DNA of 64,000 nucleotides from contig CAWGVL010000080.1 of assembly GCA_963825845.1 (NCBI GenBank), forward strand, positions 62,001 to 126,000, given 5' to 3'. This stretch comes from DASQDN01 sp963825845. GTDB lineage: Bacteria > Acidobacteriota > Terriglobia > Bryobacterales > Bryobacteraceae. Under the pieces are notes generated by a model. That model was not told where the DNA came from. It was given only the letters and a program-made list of their open reading frames with translations, and did not search any database. Shown piece after piece: positions 9,154-19,484 of the stretch. Within the stretch, counting starts at the first letter, position 1. Every line of letters begins with the position of its first letter. The translations under genes and the position numbers were made by a program.

Positions 9154-10440
9154 TTATCTGGTCGCCACTGTGGGTTGCACGATTTCGCGGCTATGAAGAT
9201 TCACCGGCCCGCGCACCAGCCATCGAAACATCAGAAATGCGGCAGGATGCAAAAAGCCCATGATGACGAAAATGGCATCGTAGGAAAAGTGCTGCACGAT
9301 GTAGCCAGTCAGAGAGGTAAACACCGCGCCTCCCAGACCGTTGCCGAATGCCGCGATCCCCGCAACCGACCCTACGATCTGCCTCGGATAGAGGTCGTTC
9401 GTGACGGTCATCAGGTTTGTCATCCACGCCATGTGGCTGAAGGCCACGATGCAGATGACGACGATCGCGACGGTTGTGGATGGTGTGAACGCGATCAGAA
9501 GGCTGATCGGCATCACCGCCGCGAAGGGCAGCATCACCATCGCCCGGGCCCGCAGTACCTCGCGGTTATGTTTGATCAGGTACCCCGATATCAATCCGCC
9601 CGAGATCGATCCCAGGTCCGCACAGAGATACGGAAGCCACACGAGCATGCCCATCTGCTGCATCGTGAATCCTCGCTGCTCCACCAGGTATTTCGGTAGC
9701 CAGAAGAGATAAAACCACCACACGGGGCTCGACAGGAAGCGGGCCAGGAACAGGCCCCACGTCTGTCGCAGTTTCAATAAGTCGCTCCAGGCAATCTTAG
9801 GCGCAGGACCGGCGGTCTTTTCGCCGCCCTCGATAATGGCCAGTTCTTCGCTCGTAATTCTGGGATGCTGGTGTGGCAAGTGGTAAAAGAACAACCACGC
9901 CACCAACCAGACAAGGCCGATCGCTCCCGTGATTACGAACGTCGATCTCCATCCGTAGTTGAGATACAACCATACGATCAATGGTCCGGAAACAATTGCC
10001 CCGACAGCCGCGCCCGCATTCACGAGTCCGTTAACGAACGCGCGCTCTTTGGCGGGAAACCACTCCGATGAAGCCTTCGTCGCCGCCATGAAATTTCCAC
10101 TCTCACCGACTCCAAGGAGAAAGCGGAAGACACCGAGTTGGAAAGCGCTGGTCACGAACGCATGGAGCATGTTCGCAACAGACCACCACACCATGAATAC
10201 GCCGAGCCCCAGACGTGTTCCCCACTTATCGACGATGATTCCGGAGACGACGTACATCACCGTATACGCCCATAGAAACGCCTGAAGGACATTGGCGTAG
10301 GCAACAGGTGTCAGTTTGAGCTCTTTGGTGAGTACCGGCGCCACCACCGATAGGGCCTGCCGGTCGACGTAGTTAATGACAGTGGCGAGGAATAGCAGCG
10401 CTGCGACGTACCAGCGAAGGTGGGGGATCTTCATGGCCAC
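9154..10440 (-). CDS. MFS transporter, anion:cation symporter (hexuronate/galactonate type)
   Basis: 428 aa with about 12 membrane spans. The first helix carries NYVDRQALSVVAPVLTKEL, the signature of the ACS family that includes ExuT/GudP-type sugar-acid transporters. Placement between two enolase-superfamily dehydratase genes supports sugar-acid uptake. It overlaps the upstream dehydratase (10431) by 10 bp and precedes the next by 3 bp, so translation is probably coupled. Confidence 0.93.
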   Translation of the reverse strand: MAMKIPHLRWYVAALLFLATVINYVDRQALSVVAPVLTKELKLTPVAYANVLQAFLWAYTVMYVVSGIIVDKWGTRLGLGVFMVWWSVANMLHAFVTSAFQLGVFRFLLGVGESGNFMAATKASSEWFPAKERAFVNGLVNAGAAVGAIVSGPLIVWLYLNYGWRSTFVITGAIGLVWLVAWLFFYHLPHQHPRITSEELAIIEGGEKTAGPAPKIAWSDLLKLRQTWGLFLARFLSSPVWWFYLFWLPKYLVEQRGFTMQQMGMLVWLPYLCADLGSISGGLISGYLIKHNREVLRARAMVMLPFAAVMPISLLIAFTPSTTVAIVVICIVAFSHMAWMTNLMTVTNDLYPRQIVGSVAGIAAFGNGLGGAVFTSLTGYIVQHFSYDAIFVIMGFLHPAAFLMFRWLVRGPVNLHSREIVQPTVATR

Positions 10441-11612
10441 TCCGATGCATTGAGCGAATCTCTCCGTAATGCAGCTTCATCGATCTCAACGCCAAGCCCG
10501 GGGCGTTCGGGGACGACATACTTTGCGCCGCGTACCTTTAACGGTTCGTCAACATACCGGTTTGCAATGGCGAGGACGTTCGGGTTGAACTCGAGAAGTG
10601 AACAACTCCGAGTTGCCGCAGCGAAGTGGATCGCCGCGGCAATTTGTGGCGCAAGCGCGATGCTGACGTGCGGTACGACTTCGGCGCCGTGCTCCGCGGC
10701 CTGAATCGCGATTCTCCGCGCTTCGGTTATTCCGGTCCGCCCCAGATCCGGTTGTGCAAATTGAACCGCCTTCTCACGAAAAAAAGGCGCCATCTCATAC
10801 GTCGTTCGATAACTCTCTCCGAGTGCCAGAGGTGTCTTGATGCGCCGAGCCAGTTCACCGTGCGCAATCGAGTCCTCCGGCAGAAGAGGCGCCTCGAGCC
10901 ATAAGGCATTCCGTTCCTCGAGCTGCCGGCTTAGTGCGGCGGCCGTGGTGGCGTCCAGTCGCCAAAGGGCATCGACTGCGATCCGGGCATCGGAGCCCGC
11001 ACATTCCTGCAAAGCATCGAACGCCTCGATCAGTTCTGTTTCCGTTGATTCATAAAAGAGCTTGAAGATGTGGAAGCCCTCGGCCGATCGCTCGGCAACC
11101 GACTTCAGACTCGAAACGCCGCTGAGGTACGCCTGCACTTCCGATTCCGGTGATTCGGAGAGCAACTTCGCAACCGGAACGCGACGAGCTTTCCCCGCGA
11201 GATCCCATAGCGCTATGTCGATACCGCTGATCGCATCCAGCATAAAGCCGCCGGTCTGACCGCGCACACGCATCGTTGAATACATCCGGCTCCACAGATC
11301 GGCAATGGCCTCAGGAGTTGGCTCGAACTCAGCCTCTTGAAGGACGGGCGCCAGCAGAGTTCGAATGATCGTACAGGCCACTTCCGGCGCAAGTGGCGCT
11401 TGCGCTTCGCCCCAACCCACGAGTCCATCGCATGTCGTGATCTTAACGAGAGCCGTCTCGAAGTGAATCGGATAAAGGGCAGGGAATACTGCCGACCATC
11501 GGTAGTTCGAAGTTCCCTCAGCGAGAACCGTCGGTGACCCCGCGGTTCTTCTCGCCTGCTCGCGGTCTCGCGGAAGCCGGATGGCGAACGCTTCCACCCT
11601 GGCGATCTTCAT
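10431..11612 (-). CDS. Mandelate racemase/muconate lactonizing enzyme family (sugar-acid dehydratase)
   Basis: 393 aa, no signal peptide. Visible landmarks: Lys in HIFKLF, Asp in AVDALWR, Glu in LWLEAPLLPED, Glu in LGESYR, His in VVPHVSIAL. It probably dehydrates an aldonate or uronate-derived acid to a 2-keto-3-deoxy acid. The start overlaps the GntR stop (ATGA), so regulator and enzyme are translationally coupled. No Lys-x-Lys pair is obvious at the second barrel strand, so the epimerase/dehydratase choice cannot be made from sequence. Confidence 0.92.
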   Translation of the reverse strand: MKIARVEAFAIRLPRDREQARRTAGSPTVLAEGTSNYRWSAVFPALYPIHFETALVKITTCDGLVGWGEAQAPLAPEVACTIIRTLLAPVLQEAEFEPTPEAIADLWSRMYSTMRVRGQTGGFMLDAISGIDIALWDLAGKARRVPVAKLLSESPESEVQAYLSGVSSLKSVAERSAEGFHIFKLFYESTETELIEAFDALQECAGSDARIAVDALWRLDATTAAALSRQLEERNALWLEAPLLPEDSIAHGELARRIKTPLALGESYRTTYEMAPFFREKAVQFAQPDLGRTGITEARRIAIQAAEHGAEVVPHVSIALAPQIAAAIHFAAATRSCSLLEFNPNVLAIANRYVDEPLKVRGAKYVVPERPGLGVEIDEAALRRDSLNASEWP

Positions 11613-12328
11613 TTCGAGCCGTTCGCCCCTTCGCGTTCTCGCAAGGCTTTGATCATGTCGTCCTTCGCGCGGTAAATGTGCCGAACCAGCGCCCGATCCA
11701 GGGCGGGCCCGTCGCGCCGTTCGATAGCATCGACGATCGCTTCGTGTTCGGCTTGTTCATCGGCCAGCCGCCCCACCCAATCGGCTCGTCCAGCGTGGAC
11801 CCGCGCGATTCGAAGATGCGCGTTGAGCGATTCGTACATCTCCTGCAGCCGGCGGTTGCCGGACACTCGTATGAGAATTGCGTGCAACTCGGAATTGCTG
11901 CGATAGTGCGCATCCCGGTCTTCATCCGTCCGAACGGTTTTACGCAGCGCTTTCAGCAATTCTTTGAACCGGCGAACATCGGCGTCTGTAAACTTGTCGA
12001 TCGCATCCTGCGCGGCGAGCCGCTCCAAAGCGCATCGAATTTTGAATGTCTCGTCGACATCCTGCACAGTGAGACTCGCGACAAAGGTTCCGCTGCGCGG
12101 CCGGATGTCGACCAGCCCTTCGGTTGCGAGTTGCTGAATCGCTCCCCGCACCGGCGTGAGGCTGACACCGAGTTTTGCGGCGAGATCGTCGACGTTCAGT
12201 CGCTCGCCGGGTTGCAGCAGCGAATCGATAATGGCGGAGCGCAGCGCGTCATATACGGCATCGACCGCGCGCTGTCGCTGAAGGCGGGCTAATTCCACTG
12301 CCCTATGGTATTGCACTGCCACGCTCAA
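11609..12328 (-). CDS. GntR family regulator, FadR/FCD subfamily
   Basis: 239 aa. Winged helix at residues ~20-80 (YDALRSAIIDSLLQPGERL, LAAKLGVSLTPVRGAIQQL, PRSGTFVASL) and a helical FCD effector domain after it (DVDETFKIRCALERLAA, with conserved His in ELHAILIRVSGN). The first codon here is TTG at 12328; GTG 12322 is an alternative, lying 10 nt after GATACT (12333-12338). It heads the six-gene operon down to 5134 and is likely autoregulatory. I see no ACTGTCGACAGT-type palindrome at this promoter, unlike the other two GntR genes. Confidence 0.92.
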   Translation of the reverse strand: MSVAVQYHRAVELARLQRQRAVDAVYDALRSAIIDSLLQPGERLNVDDLAAKLGVSLTPVRGAIQQLATEGLVDIRPRSGTFVASLTVQDVDETFKIRCALERLAAQDAIDKFTDADVRRFKELLKALRKTVRTDEDRDAHYRSNSELHAILIRVSGNRRLQEMYESLNAHLRIARVHAGRADWVGRLADEQAEHEAIVDAIERRDGPALDRALVRHIYRAKDDMIKALREREGANGSK

Positions 12329-12373
12329 GTAAAGTATCTGAAATTTCTGCTATCCAGCCGACAGCACGCTAAG

Positions 12374-12378
12374 AGGAG
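12374..12378 (+). promoter_or_regulatory. Shine-Dalgarno AGGAG deciding the GTG start of the DinB gene
   Basis: AGGAG is 6 nt from GTG 12385 but 12 nt from ATG 12391. It is one of the few clear ribosome binding sites in the window. Confidence 0.6.
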
Positions 12379-12384
12379 TAGGCT

Positions 12385-12861
12385 GTGGAAATGGATCCCT
12401 TACGCCACCATGTATCTAACCTGCTTGCAGCGAAAGGCGCTCACATTAGTCTCCACGATGCTGTCGAAGGGTTTCCCCCGGATCTTTACGGGAAGCGTGT
12501 CCCCTCGGCCCCGTTTACCGCGTGGCAGCTTCTTGAGCACATGCGAATAGCGCAGCGGGACATTCTGGACTTCAGCCGCGACGCCAGACACGTGTCGCCG
12601 AAGTGGCCCGACGGATACTGGCCTGAAACGGATGCTCCCCCGAATGCCGAAGCTTGGGACAACAGCGTTCGCCAACTCAACGACGACCTCGCCGCGATGC
12701 AGGAACTGATTGCGCGACCCGAGGCCGACTTATTGGCTCGAATCCCGCATGGAGAAGGACAAACCCTGCTTCGGGAAGCCTTGATCCTCGCAGACCACAA
12801 TTCGTACCATTTGGGCCAATTGGTGTTCTTGCGCAAGATGCTCGGGGCTTGGGAGCGCTAG
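12385..12861 (+). CDS. DinB family protein
   Basis: 158 aa four-helix DinB/YfiT-like protein, putative metal-dependent thiol transferase fold. Signs are LLEHMRIAQRDILDFS near residue 50 and ILADHNSYHLGQLVFLRKML near the C terminus, which place the His ligands usual for the family. GTG 12385 is chosen over ATG 12391 because AGGAG at 12374-12378 sits 6 nt before GTG. Single gene, divergent from the GntR operon and convergent with the MFS gene at 12874. No clear tie to sugar catabolism. Confidence 0.88.
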   Translation: MEMDPLRHHVSNLLAAKGAHISLHDAVEGFPPDLYGKRVPSAPFTAWQLLEHMRIAQRDILDFSRDARHVSPKWPDGYWPETDAPPNAEAWDNSVRQLNDDLAAMQELIARPEADLLARIPHGEGQTLLREALILADHNSYHLGQLVFLRKMLGAWER

Positions 12862-12873
12862 AGCCCTGCTCCA

Positions 12874-14124
12874 CTAGGCGCTCGCCCGACGCTGCTTGCG
12901 GGCAAGATCCCTGGGAAGAATCCATCGGTAGCCCACGAGAGCGACCGCGGACGCCAGCAGCACGACTCCAGCCAGTCCGATGAAAATCTGGCTAAGACCA
13001 AAATGACCCATCAACAGGCCGGAGAGGAAGACACCGCTTCCGCCGATGAAGGTATTCATCGCATTCATCAAACCCATCGCGGTCCCCCTGCGATTCGGCG
13101 GTAAGAGCTCGCACAGCAGTGGCAATTCATTCGCCGATCCGACCGCGCGGAGAAATCCATGCGTCAAAATGGCAAACCCGAGGACCCCCACTGCGGGGCG
13201 TAGCAAGAACGTCAGCAGCAATGGCGCTGCCAGCGCGTAGAACACACCGAGGATCAGCAGACGACGCCGTGCATCGCCGCGCGCGATCCTATCTGATAGA
13301 TAGCCTCCAGTCAGGACACCGGCTGTAGCTCCGGCGGTGAATGCGAACGTACCCGAAAAGCCGGCGGCTGCGAGCGTCAACTGATACGCTTCGCGAAAGT
13401 AGAGTGGCAGCCAGTTGATGAAGATCCATGTGCTCAGGGCGACCAGACCTGCTTCCGCCAGGATGATCCAATAAGAGGGCGTGTTGGCCAGCGCCGAAAG
13501 CGTCACCCGAACCGGTTCACTCGCAGCAGGACCACGAACAGGCGCCACGGGATCGCGCAGCCACATTGCCGCGACCGCTGCGAGAGCCACACCCAGGATT
13601 CCCAGGATCAGGAACGACGGTCTCCAACCTACGCGATCGGCAAGGTAACCCGCAGCGGTGCCACCAGCGATCATGCCCGCAGTCAGGCCTCCCGTATGAA
13701 TACCGAGAGCAGTCGCCCGCGTGTCCGGCCCGTGGTAATCCGCCAGGAGCCCGAGCGCGGCGGGAAGATAGACGCATTCGGATATGCCAAGCAGAAGCCG
13801 CAGGCCAAACAGTTGGCTGGAATCGGTGACTAAACCAGTTGCCGCAGTGACGATGCTCCAGGCCGCAAGGCTGATCGCAATCAACCGGCTCCGTGAAAAA
13901 CGATCTGCAACCACGCCAGCGACCGGCGAAGTGAAAGCGTAGCTCCAAAGAAACAGCGAGCCGATCGCCGCAAGCCCGACATCGCTAATACCAAGGTCCC
14001 GCCGCAACAGCGGAAATACGGATGTAATCGCAGTTCGATCGGCATAGTTGAGCGCCCCCGCCGCAAACAGCAGCGCCAGGACCTTCCATTTACGCCGTTC
14101 CGTCTGCGATTCCGTGTTCGTCAC
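12874..14124 (-). CDS. MFS transporter (ACS-like)
   Basis: 416 aa, about 12 spans. It begins RKWKVLALLFAAGALNYADRTAI and continues with FPLLRRDLGISD and LSRIG-like loops; GWRPSFLILGILG marks the middle of the N-terminal half. Very similar to the transporter at 48186. It follows the HpcH aldolase with a 4-bp ATGA overlap, so it likely imports the acid that the aldolase route consumes. Convergent with DinB, 12-bp gap. Confidence 0.92.
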   Translation of the reverse strand: MTNTESQTERRKWKVLALLFAAGALNYADRTAITSVFPLLRRDLGISDVGLAAIGSLFLWSYAFTSPVAGVVADRFSRSRLIAISLAAWSIVTAATGLVTDSSQLFGLRLLLGISECVYLPAALGLLADYHGPDTRATALGIHTGGLTAGMIAGGTAAGYLADRVGWRPSFLILGILGVALAAVAAMWLRDPVAPVRGPAASEPVRVTLSALANTPSYWIILAEAGLVALSTWIFINWLPLYFREAYQLTLAAAGFSGTFAFTAGATAGVLTGGYLSDRIARGDARRRLLILGVFYALAAPLLLTFLLRPAVGVLGFAILTHGFLRAVGSANELPLLCELLPPNRRGTAMGLMNAMNTFIGGSGVFLSGLLMGHFGLSQIFIGLAGVVLLASAVALVGYRWILPRDLARKQRRASA

Positions 14125-14903
14125 CCGGCGATTGCGATTTTGCTGAACGCTTTGAACGAATTGGTCAACCCTTGCACCAGCGCGCCATGGTCGCCGCCCG
14201 CGGTAAACATCCGGCCCCCGCGGTCTACCACGCGCTGCGCGGCTTCAGGTGATCCGCTAGTAGTGCCCCACCACTTGCCATGCTTCGCGGCAGCGGCAGC
14301 GATGCGGTCCACGGCGCTTTCAATCATGGGATGGTTGAACTCCAGCGGTACTCCGTAGCTCAGCGTGAGGTCGCCGGGACCGATAAACAGGATGTCGAAA
14401 CCCGGAACGGCGGCGATCTCTTCGATGCACTCCACCGCCTCACGATCCTCGATTTGCAACGCGAGGAAGACCTCTTCGTTTGCGTGCTTGATATGGTCGC
14501 GAGTATCCGCGAATCCCCAATCCGCGTCGGCTCCTGCTCCATCCAGACCGCGCCGGCCGAGGGGAGGGAAGCGTACCCAATCCACCCATTGCCGAGCTTC
14601 CTCAGCGCTTCGGCAATGCGGAACCATGATTCCGTTCGCCCCGAACTCCAGCGCTCGCATCGGCGCGTCGTAGCCGGTCTTGAGAACGCGAACCATCAGA
14701 TCCGTTCCGGTATGGCGGCACGCGAGCGCAATCGGACCGATAACGTCATATCCAAACGCGCGATGTTCCATGTCGAACCACACACAGTCATAGCCGATTC
14801 GGCCTATCACTTCCGTCAGCCAGGGATCCGTGACGCGGCTCAGTCCGGCAACGTTCACAAAGCCGCCTGAGCGCAGTTTTTGCAGAACTCGACTTTTTGT
14901 CAT
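14121..14903 (-). CDS. HpcH/HpaI family aldolase
   Basis: 260 aa metal-dependent pyruvate aldolase. Active-site features: His47 in WFDMEHRAF, Arg72 in MVRVLKTG, metal ligands Glu152 in LQIED and Asp178 in GPGDLT; the RFPPLGRRGLDGAGADADWGF loop is typical of the 2-keto-3-deoxy-rhamnonate/glucarate aldolase branch. First gene of a two-gene operon with the MFS gene. TAGGAT lies about 18 nt before the start, implying a short leader. It is a distant paralogue of the 411 gene. Confidence 0.9.
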   Translation of the reverse strand: MTKSRVLQKLRSGGFVNVAGLSRVTDPWLTEVIGRIGYDCVWFDMEHRAFGYDVIGPIALACRHTGTDLMVRVLKTGYDAPMRALEFGANGIMVPHCRSAEEARQWVDWVRFPPLGRRGLDGAGADADWGFADTRDHIKHANEEVFLALQIEDREAVECIEEIAAVPGFDILFIGPGDLTLSYGVPLEFNHPMIESAVDRIAAAAAKHGKWWGTTSGSPEAAQRVVDRGGRMFTAGGDHGALVQGLTNSFKAFSKIAIAG

Positions 14904-15032
14904 AAGGAGAGCACACGAGGCATCCTAGTCATCATAAAGCGCACACATCGATGACCACGCCAAGGCAGCCTCCAAACGCGTCGCATGGTCCAGACCGTTG
15001 GATTCGGCGCCTGACACGCGCGTACGGATACG
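14904..15032. other. Divergent intergenic region, aldolase / BNR gene
   Basis: 129 bp between the divergent aldolase (minus) and BNR-repeat gene (plus). I see no palindrome resembling the operators elsewhere in the window; -10-like hexamers TAGGAT (minus) and TACGAT (plus) are weak. Confidence 0.3.
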
Positions 15033-16161
15033 ATGGGTCTCCTGATGAGAATCGTTGATGATGGCGTAATCCATGTCGCTAAACCAGGCACGAATGTCGC
15101 CATCGCAACCTTTCCGAGTCTTGCCGTCCTCACGGACGGGTCGCTCATAGCCGTGTATCGTGTCGGGCCATCGAAGGATTCCGCTGGCTCGGTGACGCTG
15201 CTCCGGCGTTCTCTGGATGGCGGTAGGACCTGGGGTGAACCATGGCAGCCCTTCGACGATGTCGTTGGCGGCATCAAGGGGTCGCTACAAGTCGTCTACA
15301 TTACTCCAATCGATGCCGGCAAACTGATAGCCGCCGGGTGTTGGGTGAATCGGGAGGCCTTCCCCGGCAAACCCCTGTTCAACCTGGAGTCGGAAGGATG
15401 CCTGCCGATGGATATCCTCGTCGCGGAATCAATGGATCAAGGCAGATCCTGGACGCAATGGCGCAGGATTCCACTTCCGCCGATGTGGGGCCGGCTAGTC
15501 TGACGAATCCTGTCCTTCGACTGCCAACCGGCCGCTTGGCGATCAGCATCGAGACAAACAAGACGTATCACGACACGTCTCGGTGGAAGCAGCGTGTCGT
15601 TTACGTCTACTCGGACGATGAAGGGCGATCCTGGTCGGAGCCGGTGACCATCTGCGAGGATCGGGCCGGCACGCTGTTTTTCTGGGATCAACGCGCGGCG
15701 TTGTCTCCGGATCGCGCCCTCGTGACGTTCTCCTGGACGTATCACAAACCGGAGAATCGATACCTAAACATCCGGCGGAGAAGCAGCAGAGACGAAGGCC
15801 GCACTTGGACGGAGCCGGAAGATCTCGGATTCGCCGACCAGCCATCGCATCCCGCCGTTCTCGCGGATGGTTCGGCGGTACTTGCCTGGGTAGACCGATA
15901 TGGCACGCAATCAATCCGGGCGCGTTATGCCACGAAACTTACAGACGCCTTCGACGCTGGTACGGAGGTCGTCATATATGAGGCCGGGCAGAAGAGCGAA
16001 GAGACCGGCAGTACAGGCGAATGCTGTCTGATATGGCGCGCTGGAGTTTCGGACTTCCCTTCGCGGAGGCGCTGCACGATGGCGACGTGTTGATCGTCTA
16101 CTATGCGGGCAGCGCGCAAGCCATGGATATTCGGTGGGCTCGGCTGCGAACCTACCAATAA
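15033..16161 (+). pseudogene. BNR/Asp-box propeller protein (sialidase-like), two frameshifts
   Basis: Cytosolic-looking (no signal peptide) six-bladed propeller protein of the BNR_2 type, about 376 aa if repaired. Asp-boxes: SLDGGRTWGE, SMDQGRSWTQ, SDDEGRSWSE and SRDEGRTWTE. The frame breaks at GGGG 15487-15490 (one base missing; WG then PASLTNPVLRLPTG) and at AA 16020-16021 (one base missing; STGE then MLSDMARWSFG). The last frame ends ARLRTYQ at 16161. Both repairs restore perfect continuity, so sequencing error is likely. There is no FRIP motif of true sialidases. ATG 15045 is an alternative start. The end overlaps the convergent receptor gene by 10 bp. Confidence 0.75.
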
Positions 16162-19100
16162 AACTTTAGGCCGAATTGTATCGTCCTCGGGCCGACTGAT
16201 GTCGAGAACGTCCGTCCGAAGTTCGGACTCTCCGGCGACACATTCGGATTCGCGAAGCTGGTGTGATTGAATGCGTTGAAGAACTCGCTTCGGAACTCCA
16301 GCCGGTATCGTTCCGCGAACCGGAGTTCCTTGCCGGCCGACAGGTCCCACCATTGGGCGCCATTTCCCGGAAGGAAATTCATCGGCGCTGTTCCAAATCG
16401 CGGAGTCTGCGCCGGGTGCTTGGCTGTATTCAGCGGCCAATCAAACGCATCACGATCGTACTTCGGAGTCAACAGGCCGTCCCCTCCCAATACCGGATCA
16501 CGCAATAGGTCGGGACGGCACAGATTCGTCGGCGATGAGTTGCAGTTGGCAGCGGCGATCGTAGGTCCGTATACATTGAATCCTGAACGGATCGTCACGA
16601 TTCCGGACACACTCCAGCCGCTGACGAGCTTGTCCGCAATGCCGCGTGAGATTGCTTCCGATCGGCTTGCCTCTTCCGAAGGGAAGCTCGTAGATGAAAT
16701 TACCCGTAAACCGGTGCGGCAGATGATCGGAAGAGAAGCTGTTCTCGTTGCTCAAATTGAAGGGGTCCTGAACCTGCCCGACATTTCCCGTAGTTCGGGC
16801 GCCGTTCTTCGTGAGAGTCTTGCTCCACGTGTAGGCGCCTTTGAATTGGAGTCCGCTGCCCATCCTTTTCTCAGCGGAAACCAGCAGCGCATTGTAGTTG
16901 GCGGCGCCGCTGTTGGCAAACCCGAACACACGGCTCCATTTCGGAAACGGCAGCCGAGGTTGCAGAGCACCGGCAGCCGGTTTCACTGCATTGTAGTCAA
17001 GCGAGCTTTCAAGGTGGGTTCCCTTGGAACCCAGGTACTGCGCCTCCAGGACAACCGTCTTGCCGACTTCCTGGGCCAAACCAAAGCTCCACTGCTGCGT
17101 GTAGCCGTCCAGCCATTGATTCTCCGGACCTGTCAAAACACCGAAGATCGCGCTGGTCAGGTTGCCATTCGGATTGTTTGCGTCGCCCGCGTAGGTGAGC
17201 GTCGGCGTCCTTACATCCGAGGTATATCCGGCCCAGAACTGCGCCGGAGGACCGGTCACCGAGTTCTGCACCAGATTCATCAACTGCGCGCTCGAATAAA
17301 ACCAACCGTATCCGCCGCGCACGACGGTTCGAGTCCCGCCGAAGGGACGATAAGCAAACCCGAACCTTGGCGCAAGGTTGTTCATGTCGGGTTCGAACAG
17401 AGTCTCCCGGTCAAGATACCCGAAGGGAAGGTCCGGCCGGATGTTCTTATAGAACGGTTCCGCATTCGTGTTTTGCTTCGGAAACCGTAAACCGCCCGCG
17501 CCATTTCCAAGGCTCGGATCAAAGGTCGGAGTCAGTCCGCCGAGTTCGCGCGGTATCTGGTTGTACTCATAACGAAGACCGATATTGAGCGTCAGTTTCG
17601 GACTGATCTTCCAGTCGTCGAGTACATAAAAAGCCAGCATGGTGCGTCGAAAACGTCCGATCTCGTTTGGAGCCAGCGCGATCGAAGAGCTTGCGGGATT
17701 GCCGAGGAGAAAGTCGGCAAAACCATCGCCGGAGAATTGACCCGAGAAGGTATAGCTGGTTGTTTTGGCGGGTACCCAGGAACGCGTCGGCGCGATGCCG
17801 GCGAATGTCCGCGCCCGCTTTGAAGTTATGCTTCCCTCGTGACCAGGTGACTCCGTCATAGAACTGGAATGTGTTTACCGTCAGGAACCAGGGCTGCGTC
17901 TCGCCTAAGCCCGTGATCGCCGTGTTGGACAAGCGAGAGGCCCTCGACAAAGCCTGCGCTTTCGCCACTCGCCGGAGCGAAGGCACTCCGGCCTGGTATG
18001 CGATCGGGTTCCCGGAGTTCTGGCCCATTGTGCGATTGATGGTTCGTCCGTAGCTGGCGCGAAATTCGTTCAGAAAGCGCGGCGTTATGATCGACGTCAA
18101 TCCGGCTACCACGTTCTGAAATCGTTGGGGCTGGGCTTGCCCGCCAACGGTCGGGAAGGTTCCCGGAGAAAACTTATCCACGTCCGAAATGCCGTACCGA
18201 ACCATCAAATCGTGCTTGTTCGTTACCCGCCAGTCGTACCGGAAGATGCCGGAGTCGTAATCGTCGATACTCGAGAAGTTCTCGGTGAAGTTCTGCGCCG
18301 GGTTGGCATTGTTGGCTGGCGGGTAATACTTTGCGAGCGCCACTGAGATTGGACTGATTCGAGTTGCAGGGATGATGTTTCCGGGAAAGGGCGCGCCCGT
18401 CATCGGATCGTTGATGATCTTGGTTCCGGCGCTGAAGTTGCCCTGCAATTGAAGCGGCGTAGGCACCACACCGGTGCGAAAAACTCCCTGCCGCACGCGC
18501 GAGGCATCATAGTTCACGAAGAGAAACATCCGGTCCTTAATGATGCGGCCTCCGGCGGCGACACCAAACTGATTCCGGCGCAATGGAGCGATGGTTTGCG
18601 TCGGCGTCAGAAAGAAATTACGCGCATCCAGCTTGTCATTTCGGAGAAACTCCCACACCGTGCCGTGGAAGGCGTTCGAGCCGGATTTCGTCACGACGTT
18701 AATGACCGCGCCGCCTCCGGATCCGAACTCAGCCGAGTATTGGCCGACTTGAATGCTGAACTCCTGAATGGCGTCCACGGAAGGCGCAAGATTCCAGCTA
18801 TGGAAGAATGCTTCCTTGTTGTCGGCGCCGTCAAGCTGATAGTTGTTGTCCTGATGAGGCATTCCTGCTGCGGTGGGAGCGCGCTTGTTTACGATCGCGG
18901 CTGAGCCGACGCCCTCATTGATGCCCGCTGTCAGTGTCGTAAGTTCCATGAAGTTGCGCCCGTTCAGAGGCAAGCGCACGACCTTCGATTCGTTGATGAC
19001 ACCGCCGATGAGCGGACTCTCGGTATTCACCAGCGCGGCTGCTCCGGTCACCTCGACGGACTGGGACAACTCTCCGACCTGAAGCTGCACATCGACGCGT

Positions 19101-19414
19101 ACTTGCTGCCCGACTTCGAGAACGATCTCCGTCACCGCCGCAGTCTTGAAGCCCGATGCCTGCGCTTCAAGGCGGTAAGGCCCCGGGTTCAGAGCGGGTA
19201 TGCGATACGTGCCGGACTCATCAGTAACTGCCTCGCGGCTCAGATTGGTGCTGGTGTTGGTGGCAGTCACTTTTACGTTCGGAACAAGAGCGCCGCTGCC
19301 ATCCTGAACGACACCCGTTATTGTTGCGGTTGGAACCTGTGCTGACATCAGCCCCGCGAAGAGCACGGTCAGATTAAGAACGAAGAGGACCCTGAATATA
19401 CTTGGAGTCAGCAT
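16152..19414 (-). pseudogene. Oar-like TonB-dependent outer-membrane receptor, two frameshifts
   Basis: About 1085 aa if repaired. Signal peptide at the N terminus (RVLFVLNLTVLFAGLMSAQ); carboxypeptidase-regulatory domain at ~28-110 (ATITGVVQDGSGALVPNVKV); plug-like region with LPLNGRNFMELTTLTAG; long barrel ending in an aromatic residue (QFGLKFYW). The frame is broken near 17758 (extra base, RQNN then SYTFSGQFSGDGFADFLLG) and near 16643 (net +1, ELPFGRGKPIGSNLT then GIADKLVSGW). Likely outer-membrane uptake of oligosaccharides or other large substrates. The start is ATG 19414; a GTG at 19423 follows GAGGAG too closely. Confidence 0.85.
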
Positions 19415-19484
19415 CGGATGCACGTTCTCCTCTCGACGAATGAGTCGTGTTCCGCTAGTTTACTCCCGGGATGGATCAACGCGA

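Noticed and set aside
8797..9699. 300-codon plus-strand frame
   Set aside because: His/Arg-rich shadow of the dehydratase and MFS genes on the other strand.
16267..17490. 407-codon open frame on the plus strand
   Set aside because: Entirely antisense to the Oar-like receptor, whose frame has signal, plug and barrel features; no family resemblance in the antisense frame.
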